This document shows, in pieces, positions 54,789 through 64,000 of a stretch of 64,000 nucleotides of DNA (positions are counted from its first letter, which is position 1; the number at the start of each line of letters is the position of its first letter). The notes below the pieces were generated by a model. That model worked only from the letters and a program-made list of their open reading frames with translations. It was not told where the DNA came from and searched no databases. The stretch is from contig JARCOQ010000006.1 in NCBI GenBank assembly GCA_029207755.1, positions 68,174,093 to 68,238,092 on the forward strand, read 5' to 3'. The translations under genes were made by a program, and so were the position numbers. Origin of the DNA: Chamaea fasciata (lineage: Eukaryota; Chordata; Aves; Passeriformes; Sylviidae).

Positions 54789-57700
54789 CTAGGAAAAGAA
54801 AAACTCAGATAAGAATATGGGCATCTAAAAATGTCATCCAGAGGGGACGCAGGCTGCTCTGACAGCCTTTTGGCTAAGTCAGATACTAATCACCCTTCAG
54901 ATTTCCCTCTAGAATTATCAGTTACACTGGGTACATTTAGTCATTCCATCTAGGACACTTCATCAATTTCCACGCCAGAGTTAGGAGGCATTTACTAATA
55001 CAGCTGAAGGCAGACAGATGGTCCTAGAGCATCCTCGGTAGCTCAAAGAAAGCCAATCCAAAAACCAGATTTGAGGGATTGCAGGGTGGCACACCTCCTT
55101 GTGGGTGTGCAGGCATAAACAAGCCAAGGACAACCCTTCCTACGCCTGGGATGTGCCTGTGCCAAACAGGAATGCCACTGGGGACAGCACGCTTTCCACA
55201 GCTGTGACATCCAGGAAGTGGAGCTAACTGCAGGTACCATGCCCAAAGCCAGGGACAGGCTGCTAACACGGGCTGGTCAGGGAAACACATGGGGGACTCT
55301 AACCCCCAGAAGGTGCAACAGCAAAGCTCAAGAGGAAGGTTTAATTTTTCTTTTAAAATTTTCTGTGGGCTGCGGTTATGTCCATCCTTCAGAGCAAGAG
55401 AAATACAGACCTGAATGTTAACCTATAAAAGCAGGCAGGTAGGGAAAACTCAAATACAGTATAGCTAAGGTATGGTCTGCATCCCCCACAAAGGGCTGGA
55501 AACATTGTGACACATTAGGGAAATGAGGGCATGCAGAATTAAATGCGTTTTGGACACCACAGCATGTCAAAAGCCTCTCCAAAGGGTTAGTCCAAGCAAT
55601 GTCAAGCGCAGAGATTGCCATGGACTAGGGATGACCAGCCATGCCGCTCCCACCCTCCACACAATGTAGGAAGTCCCTTGCCCAGGCAAGTGAAATCATT
55701 ATTTCCAGTACTCATCTTTCAGAAACTTTGACAATTTCATGTTCTATGTGACATTCAGTGCCTCCAGCCTGCAATATCCCAATGGCCGGTTTCTGGACAT
55801 TTTTGTGTCATAATATTCCAATCAGTACATTACAAAAGCAGGGAACTGGTCCCACTAGAAAAAGAGAACCCTTCTCCCCAACTTAGCAGATGCACTGCTT
55901 CATGGAATTATGGAAAAAAGCTATGTGTTTTCTTCATTGGAACTGGGCCAAAACAGTGGAAAGGCCAGAACATCTAAGGAAAACACCTTTGTTTACATGT
56001 TCAGCCTAATCTGACAGCAGAGCACATAGGTAACTTCCCAAGCACGGAAAACTAATGTACCACTATTACAAATGCCTACGGAACTAGATTTACTTGGAAT
56101 TCCATCATACTTCTTATTCCTCAAGCCAAAACCAGCTCTTGATTATGCTTGTACTAGGCATACATGAGGACCTGATCTCTGCTTGGTTTGTAACCACTAA
56201 TGTAATAAGGTTGATACATAATTTGGCAGAGCACTGAGTAGATCAGCCTTAGAAGCCAGAATTCATGATGTCTCATGAGCACCCGTTTAAGAAGTTTATA
56301 TTTAAATCATTGCTGTATTTTGAATGACAAGTTTTGATCTGAATTTTTATTACAAATGTCACTTAAAAAATCCTGCCTGTTCTAAACTGACATGTTGTAT
56401 TGGAAGACAAAAGAAGCTACTTTTGCTCATAAAGAAATTCTGGACAGCATGGGGCAGACACAGAAGTAGTCTATAGTTCTGGTTAAAAGCTAAATTCCAG
56501 CAGCTACTTCTGGCCTGTAACTCTACACCAAGAAGAAGCACTTGCAGTAGGTGGTGCTATTTTCCTACACAATCACCTCCAAACTTCAGCAGCTCTGAGT
56601 TCTCAGACCTTTCATCTGCAAAATCATCTTGAAAACAGTTAATAGTGGTCAGCACAGACATCTGTGGATTCATCAGATTCCGCCTCAAGTAGAGAAGAAA
56701 CCCAACTGCATGACCTGGGGTTCCATCAAAATTTGGGAGTACTGGGCCTGATACACCCCTTATGCGACACCAATACCTGACCCCCAGGTGTGAGCATTGC
56801 ACTGAAATAAGTGTTCCCTGGGCTAGAAATTACCCTTAAAAATGACAGACATGCCAAGGAAGATGCAGCTTTAAAATAACTACAAACTCATCTTTTGCTC
56901 AGGAAAAATTCATTTCATTGAAACGAGACTTTGTCTTTTGGCTCATAGGCTCATATTTCTGCTGGAAACCATTCCAGAGAATAAGTTTTAAGAAGAAAAA
57001 GGGAAAGAAAAAGTATGAGGAACCGAGCTATACTGCTGCCTTTCAGACACCATGAGGCCAGATTTTAACAGCAACCTCTGCTCCCCTCCACTAGATGTTA
57101 CTGCCGGCCTAATGAGGAGTTTTTAAGACCAAGCTCTGCACGACATACTCTTTTGAATTGCAATAGCTAAGACACAGCACCACTGCACCCTTAGCACTGC
57201 TTGCTTCTACAGCATTGAGCGCTGAAGCAGCAGCCAGGAGCTGGGCAGAAAGACAGTTGACAAGTCGGACACGGCATTGTGTGTATTCATGTCACGTATC
57301 ATTTGGAAGGTACGTACAGTTACACAGACAGGCAAGGGGTTTGTCGGCCTCCGTGGCCGGCAGGTATGTCGGTGCTCACCTGTGCACTCGCCCCTTGCCC
57401 AAACGAAGCCCACAGCCCAGCAGCACCATGGCAAGGCTTGCACTGGGATAGCCCTGCGTCCTAGTCTCATGCACAAATGACAGCAGGGCTCTCTGGGACA
57501 GGGCCAGAAGAAGGGGACAGTCTCCTCAGACTGAAAGCAGAAATGCCTGCCTTATTCCACCCATGTACTGGCACTCCTTCTTTGGGGTACCAGAGATGCC
57601 AGACTATTTACTAACAGCTCAAACCCAGCTCCTGGCACTACAGCCGAAGTACCTGTACCTCTTGAGTCTTAGATGCATGGCCCATGCTCCCTCACCTCCC

Positions 57701-58309
57701 TGCACCAACCCACAACTGCATGGATGGCCTGTGACTGGCATTAAAAAAGGATTTCTAAGGAAGTGCAGTAGGTCTGTCAAGACCGACATCGCCAGCACAA
57801 ATAGATTCCTGTCACAAGGGAGATTTCAGGCATCAATAAGCTGGAACGAGTCTGCTAACATGTGGTGTGTTTACCTTTATAAAGGATGCCCTGACATTTT
57901 TATGGACTGCCAAATCTGTCCCATGGGGGAAAAAGGATGCAATAATAAGCACTATGTAGTTATACAGTCACCATTAGCTATCATTGAAAGGAGATATTAA
58001 AGACGTGCCCTTGTGCCAGGGCCCAGAAAGAAAGTATGAGCGTCTCCAGTGTAAAATGTTGTTCTCATTAGTTCTTACAGCCCAGATACAAAGGTACACT
58101 CGGAGCTGCAAACAGGACACATTCCTCAACAGAAACAGATTAGGAAACCAGATTTTCTCTTTTCTCCCGCCTTCCCTCTTACTTGCCTGCTGCTTCCTAG
58201 TTACCAATTTGTGTTCTGTGCAAAAGGGAAAGATAGGATGCGGTTTGCCCTTTTGAAGGAGCATAGGACCTGGTGCCAAACGGGTTTTACTAATTCTTTT
58301 AGCAAAGCA

Positions 58310-58400
58310 AAAGAATAAGGTTAATATTCTTTTGTTAATATTTTTGTTAAAATATATTAAAACAAATAAGTTAATATTTTTTGTTAAAAAGCAAAGGTAA
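58310..58400. repeat. A+T-rich imperfect tandem repeat
   Basis: Three imperfect copies of a word like TTAATATTTTTTGTTAAAA in BMP3 intron 1. Confidence 0.7.
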
Positions 58401-59608
58401 GATCACAGCAGCTAGCAACTTGATATAAAACAGCAGCAATGGATTAAAGCTATCAGCCATTTAAATAAAGAACTTATGTAGAAACAGCAATGCTGCATAC
58501 TCAGGATGTAACTCACATGAGGGTTTCATGAAATGAAACCCACAAATCTGCACATTGCACAGCATAAATATTCTGCACAGTGGTCACTTGATCTCTTTTC
58601 TATATATTTTAAGCAGGAAGATCACAGCAGGTGTGAAAACTGAACACAACATCTAGCTAGAAGCTCACAAGCCAAGCAAGCTAAGGGGGTACATCCACAG
58701 TAGACACAAATCTGGGCAGAAGAGTCAACCTCACTCTTCCTCACAGCCGTGATTCCTTGCACTTTGGCTGGTGGCAGCAGGCTGGTTCAGTGAAAAGCAA
58801 ATTGTGCACAGCCTGTCCTTTGTCACCAGAGCTCCTCATGCTGAAGCAATGTGTTCTAGAAACAGGGACCAGCAGGGAACTGTGAACACAGCTCACTTAT
58901 GTGCATGGTACCACTGTGAGACATACAGTGACAGAAGCCAAAAAATTCAAATTCTGCGTCTGGTCATGAGAGGCCAAACCTACATATCCTGCCCATTGGC
59001 CTCAGAGGCTTGCAGATTTGGGCCCATCTACCCAAATCATAGCCTAATGTTTTCCAAGTTCCTAAAAACTACCAGGATGCTACTGCTTGCATTGTATTTA
59101 TAGGGGTGGAGCAAAAAAACCCCCAAACCAAAGAAACACACAGAAGAGAAAAAAAGTCTCCTGACGGAATATTTTTAAAGCTCTTGTTGCAAAGAACCCC
59201 TAGTACCACTGGTGCTCAGAGGGGTCAGCATTTGGCCTGGACTGGTTTCTGCAGGCTGATGGCAGCAGGTGAGGTGCTGCTTTCCCCGTGCATGCTCCAT
59301 TTCCCCTGTTTTCATGGGCGCTTTGTACCACAACAAAGGAAAGAAAGGCCTTTTGAAAGGGAGGAGAACTTAGTTCTAAAACCACAAGAATTGGCCTAGG
59401 GGCAGATGTAATACCTGAAATTACCTGAACTTCAGTCAATAAAAAAGAGTTTAAAGTAATTTCTCACTGTATAGCTTTACTATAACACCATTAGGAGGAC
59501 CTTCCAATTAAAGTCAGGACTCATTTGCAAGCCATGCTACTTTAATGATGCTAGGACTAAAAATGCTTTCAGAAACAAACCTATTCTGCATTTGAGGCTT
59601 TTATCTTT

Positions 59609-59660
59609 CCACTCTCTTTTTTTTTTTTAAAATTTTTTAAATTTTTTTATTTTATTTTTG
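59609..59660. repeat. A+T low-complexity run
   Basis: A T-rich run with AAA interruptions in BMP3 intron 1. Confidence 0.75.
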
Positions 59661-62600
59661 TGCTGTATCTGACATCCAAATCCTGAGCCTGGGCAGCACA
59701 CCTCCAGAGGCAGTGCTGAAAGTAAGCAGATTTCTGCCAGCCGGAGGTCAGGTCTCTTTCAGGAAGACAACAGTCAGGTACAGACACTGCTGCAGGGACA
59801 GAACCACAGCTTCAGAGTTCCCTTGCCAGAACTGCCTGAGTGTTCCACTGTGGCTCACAGATCACCTGACCTTCTTCCTATGTGTCTCTTAGAGCCACAA
59901 CGGATGGAAAACTACTCCTGTGGCACCCATAGGTAAAGAACTGGAAAAGACCTGCCCAAAGCAACACAAGGAATACCAGAGTCATCCCAGAAATGTCCTC
60001 CAACAGTGAGAAGAGCTGCCACACGAAATCACAGGCTGAATGTCCCTTGACTCAAATACAGTGAAACAAATTAGAGCAGTTAGGTCCATGAGAGAGAATG
60101 GTACTAAAGTATAACTAAACACTCTGTGAAAGATAGACATCCTTACTGCACTCCTCATGGATTTCAGACCTGGCGTTTCTTTTCAGCTTTGTCACAGGCA
60201 AAGGTTCCTTCTTCTGAGTGATTCAAACTAAACAATTATGCTCTCAGATAATTTAGCAAGTTTAACAGGAAACAAATTTACCTGAATGATCGCATGAACA
60301 TTCTTCAAAATCAACGGCCAAAACCCCCAGCCCAAACAAGCAACCATCCAGCCTAGTTGTGATGTCTGGCACATGAGAGCTTTCAGGGCAGTGTGGGATG
60401 GAGGCTTCAGAGGTGCCACATGGGGCTGGAGCTCTGGTCCCATGCCCTCAGAGAACTGTGCTGCAGAAAGAAGAACTTATTTTTAACAGGTATGATGATG
60501 CCTGTTTTGATTAATCAGTCTTAGGTGGGTTTTGTTGGCTGTTGGTAACACGGTGACAGCTGCCACATGTGACACCACTGTTCTTTGACTAGAAACAGGG
60601 ATGAGTTTCAACAAATCCTACGAGAATTTGGTCTCAAAAATTCATCTGCTGGGTTACCTGGGAGATTTGGGAAATGCCTTTCCCATGTGCTGCAGAAGAA
60701 GCAGAAGCCCCTGCAGAGGAAAAGCAAGGACAGAAAGGTTTCACAGCTACATTTGAGAGCTGTGTTTCAGAAAAGGAAGAGTTTCTCTCCTGAAACTTTC
60801 AGACTAAATTGCAAAGTTAAATTGCAAATGAAAGATTTGCTTCAAGATCTCTTGCAGTAGGTGGAGGAGACACAGGAGAATTCTTGGGGAACTTCTGCTC
60901 CTAGCAGACAAAAAGCTGAGTCCTGAAGGGGCTGGCAGAGGGAATGGAAAAATGTGAAGGAGTAACAGCATCATGTAATAAATTAACTGATGCATCCCAT
61001 TAAGGACAAGGGGAAGCCCATGGGAGACTGAAATTTGGAGCCAAAGAGCGCAACAGTCAAAGCAGTGGATCTAGAGACAAAGTGCCTTGAAAGGCGAATA
61101 CTGCAGGATGTGTCATTTTCACTGCAGGTCTCGTCAGGCAGTTGGGCCCAAGGAAGAAGTCAGAAAAAGCCTTTCTATTGCACCCACCACCCTGAGGAAC
61201 ACCAAATATAAGGGCTTTCTGGAAACAGATTTTTCTGTCATCAATAACCACAAAAAACAAGCTGCTGCTGTTGCCAATGGCAAGAGAAAGACAACAGCTA
61301 ACTGGTTAAATCTTGTGCATAAATACTTATTAAAATATCGAAAAAATTTAAAACAAATTTGTTGCTTTGGCACTTGTTCTGTGAAAGTATTGGAGCAGGA
61401 GGAAAGGGATTAGCAAGCAGTGTGTTTATAGGACAGCTGCCACTCAACATCAAGTGAGAGTACAAATATAATCATAAAGACCACAGAGATGGGATTTCAA
61501 CCAACAATATTCTAGGTTTAGAATGACTTTAATCAGATATGCATAACAGAGCAAATATTGCTCTGCTGGGATCACTAACAACCTCTCCTTTGGGGGAGGG
61601 GTTTCTGTAGTGAATATCCTCCCCTCTTTTGGTGGGCTTAATTCAGCGACAGTCATGGACGTGAGACTTCACACGGCAAACAAGTCACATTAGAAAGGCA
61701 AGAGAGCTCTTCTGTAAGAGCAGCATCTGGGGAGTCCTGGCTCTCAATCCTCCAAACACAGGCTAATTACTCCTCTAAAGCCTCTCCTGTGGACAAAAAT
61801 ACTTTCAGGGTTGAAACCTAAGACACCAAAGCCAACTCACTCCTCACTGTATTTGATCTCTGTACAGAGCTGCCTTATAAAATACATTGTTGCTTTCGAA
61901 GAAGCAAGGAAGCCTGTCACACAGCGCTCTTTCCTGGGACAGGAAGGACTTGAAGCAAGTCACTGAAACTCAGAGAGCTCTTAGTTTTACTGACAGATGC
62001 TTGTCTAAGAAAAGGCCACTGGGTCAATGCACCTGTGTAATGAAAAGTAATAGACTGGCAAATGGGGCTTCTGTGTGAGGCATGGCAGCTATCCTACACA
62101 CAGCAAGGTGTTGTTGGGGTGCAGTAGAGAGGGGAAGGACATCCCAGCGATGGTCATCTTTGGGTTCTGGCCATTCCATTTAGCCCTTGTGGAGCTCACA
62201 TGCACAAAAACCGGAAGAAGAAAGGGAGAGGATGCAGCACCAAGACAATGGCTTCTTCTCGTTCTCCTAGGACATGGTTCTTTTGAGATGCTGGCATGTT
62301 AAACACGCAACCCTCCCTTATGAAAAACGTTATTACATTTTCACCCATCTACCTGTGCATGCCAGTGTGTAATCACAGAGTGATGTAAGTGCCCCTTCCA
62401 AAGATGCCAAGACAAAGTATTCAAGACACTCAAGTCGTGCTTCAACTGAACTCATCTGCTACTGCCTCTCATTGTCAGTACTATCACCACATATCAATAT
62501 GAGAACGCTGCAGATAGCTTGAAGGATCCCCAAACCATGTCACAGCTCAGTCACGCCCAAATCAGCCCTTGGCTCCAGCAGAAGCTACACGTGCAGAACA

Positions 62601-62819
62601 TCACTAACAGGGGACTCCGGAGAAGATCTGCTAATTACTCCACCTCCCTCGCATTGTACTCAGTCATGGTGATGACACTGATGCTTGAAGCAGAGCAGAA
62701 GCAGTAAGGCAATAATTAAAAGTACAGGACATAACGTAAAACACGACAGTCCCCACTGGAAGCGATACTTCTCTGATTCTCTCATTTCTTCCCCTCAACT
62801 GAGCCCTCCGGGCACTATC

Positions 62820-63780
62820 CCAGCGATGCTCTGACGCCGCCGCTCAGGGGACACGGAGCGGCCCCGTGGCCGAGCGCTCCCCACCGGGAGCCGAGCCCTG
62901 CCCCGACAGGTCCCTCCTCTTCCCCCGGCCACGGTGCGCACTCACCTGCCGGCAGCGGGCGGAAGCCGCGCACCGTGTTGCCCCGGCGAAACCAGGGCTC
63001 GGATGGTGTCGGCGGGTCCCGGCTGCCGCGGTACTGCTCGTAGAGCCGAAGCATGTGCTCCGCCACTCTGTCCGCTGCTGGCGATCGCCCGGGCCGCCGC
63101 TGCCCCGGCCCGTCGTCACCTGCGGCCGCCCGGGCGCGGCCGGCCCGATCGACCCCCGGCGCGGCCCGGCGCCGGAGCCCGACCCGGCGCGGCCGCAGCG
63201 CGTCCCCCAGAGCCAGGCACAGGCAGCCCCATCCCAGGCACAGGCACAACACCCAGCGGGCCGACGCCGCCATCCCGCCTCTCCGTCCCGGCGGCGGCGC
63301 CGGGCGACCGGGCGCGCTTGGGCCAGGCTAGCCCGGGACTGCGCGGAAAGCGGGCACGGGGCGTCCTCCTTCTGGAGAAGGAAAGAAGGGGAAAAAAAAA
63401 ACCACGAAAAAAAGCGGGGCGGAGGAAAGCTCCACGGTCTGGACCGCCCTCCCTTCCCGGCGGGGAACGAGGGGTTTTATTCCCAGCCGTGCAGGTTGTT
63501 GTCGGGGGAGAGGCGGAGGTGCTGCTCCCGGCACGGCCGGCACTCGTTCGCCGCTCCCGCTCCGCGGCCGGTGCAGCCCCGCGCAGTGTAGAGACCGGAG
63601 AAGAGCGGAGATCGCCCCGCCCGCCCTCGCTCCGGCGGGGGCGAAGTGCGGGGAGCCGCCACCCCAGGGGCAGCGCAGCGACGGGACGGAGGGAGGGGAT
63701 GCTCTGGAAACTCCATCCCCCTGGGCGGACGGCCATCGAGGCAGAGGACGATCCCCGCCCGCCTCCACCCAGTCCCTCCC
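62820..63780 (-). promoter_or_regulatory. BMP3: BMP3 CpG island promoter and 5' UTR
   Basis: Dense CG dinucleotides surround exon 1 and extend about 500 bp upstream on the - strand. No clear TATA box is visible. The transcription start is not determinable by eye. Large + strand ORFs here (for example 62866-63809) are products of the base composition. Confidence 0.7.
62946..63273 (-). CDS. BMP3: BMP3 exon 1 (signal peptide and propeptide start)
   Basis: Start ATG is at 63271-63273 on the - strand. The first residues MAASARWVLCLCLGWGCLCL form a hydrophobic signal peptide, followed by an Arg/Ala/Gly-rich propeptide start. HMLRLYEQYRGSRDPPTPSE is typical of BMP3/GDF10 proteins. The exon is 328 bp and ends at a GTGAGT donor. 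Confidence 0.93.
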
Positions 63781-63804
63781 AAAGGCCGTACAGAAACGTG
63801 GTGG

Positions 63805-63807
<3 letters not shown>

Positions 63808-63841
<34 letters not shown>
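63808..63841. repeat. Poly(A) run of 34 bases
   Basis: Thirty-four consecutive A on the + strand (poly-T relative to BMP3), about 530 bp upstream of the BMP3 start codon, at the edge of the CpG island. It may be the tail of a retroposed insertion or a simple homopolymer. Confidence 0.95.
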
Positions 63842-63843
<2 letters not shown>

Positions 63844-64000
63844 CACGAGTCGCAGCGCATTCACCCTTCTTCCCAGGAACGTCTCAAGGCTTGGCTGGGA
63901 GCAGAGCACTGTCTATCGCGGGCAGGTGGAAGCGATGCTCATCGGGTTGTGCTGAGGTTCTTCCTGCCTCTCTTGAGTACCAGCCACACTCAGTGACCTT
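63842..64000. other. BMP3 upstream flank
   Basis: Short flank at the window edge; nothing recognised. Confidence 0.5.

Larger units (their letters stand above)
54789..62945 (-). other. BMP3 intron 1
   Basis: About 8.2 kb. It contains low-complexity patches (58310-58400 and 59609-59660) and two unsupported ORFs of 91 and 108 codons near 60.6 and 61.1 kb that resemble no family I know. No other exon is seen. Confidence 0.6.
48286..63273 (-). other. BMP3: BMP3 gene (complete coding region)
   Basis: Bone morphogenetic protein 3 is a secreted TGF-beta superfamily ligand that dampens BMP signalling through type II activin receptors, notably in bone. Three coding exons sum to 1,431 bases, 476 residues plus stop, close to the usual length of about 470. 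Splice phases agree (exon 1/2 phase 1; exon 2/3 phase 0). The product has a signal peptide, a long propeptide, basic cleavage motifs and a C-terminal cystine-knot domain with all seven cysteines. No disabling change is seen. The gene converges with ANXA5. Confidence 0.96.

Noticed and set aside
60585..61413. Two + strand ORFs of 91 and 108 codons in BMP3 intron 1
   Set aside because: Moderately protein-like but without a family, splice context or repeat support; kept only as a note on the intron.
62866..63809. Large + strand ORFs (241 and 291 codons) across the right CpG island
   Set aside because: They are antisense to BMP3 exon 1 and its promoter, rich in Arg/Pro/Gly/Ala from G+C content, and have no domain.
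1..64000. CRISPR arrays, bacterial operons, tRNA or rRNA genes
   Set aside because: The window is vertebrate; no regularly spaced short repeats of that kind and no RNA gene structure were seen.

Overview
The window is vertebrate nuclear DNA from a bird, probably a passerine. CR1 LINE fragments, short introns, several endogenous retroviruses (ERVs) and G-to-A edited retroelements point that way; the species cannot be named from the sequence.

Two host genes face each other. On the left, on the + strand, are the last nine coding exons of annexin A5 (ANXA5, 353-10975; poly(A) signal 11423-11428); its first exons lie outside the window. On the right, on the - strand, is the complete bone morphogenetic protein 3 gene (BMP3): exon 1 at 62946-63273 in a CpG island, exon 2 at 53878-54788, and exon 3 with the stop at 49901-50092. 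The genes converge, and about 37 kb lies between their 3' ends.

That interval is packed with retroelements. (A) A broken gammaretrovirus-like gag-pro-pol fragment, + strand, 13155-16290. (E) A - strand provirus, 17282-24500, with a tRNA-Trp-like primer site, a Gag matrix-like ORF, an Env transmembrane-like tail and about 5 kb of unrecognised sequence between them. Its 5' LTR is split by a solo LTR of family B. (B) A spuma/ERVL-like provirus, + strand, 26573-33323. (D) A pol copy related to B, 33895-36251, in which nearly every G has become A, interrupted by a solo LTR of family C. (C) A young relative of B, 40956-47141, with a perfect 5-bp target duplication and almost identical LTRs. Two more LTR-like elements lie near 25.7-26.1 kb and, inside BMP3 intron 2, near 52.0-52.7 kb.

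The main result is a graded record of DNA editing. In C the pol frame is largely unedited. In B one reading frame of about 1,650 codons runs from gag to the end of pol with no frameshift, yet 16 conserved Trp codons have become stops, mostly GG to AG. D is depleted of G almost without regard to context. This fits APOBEC/AID-type deamination of minus-strand cDNA during reverse transcription. B and C also share an in-frame TAG between gag and protease followed by a hairpin, which suggests stop-codon readthrough, and a hydrophobic N-terminal region upstream of the Gag core.
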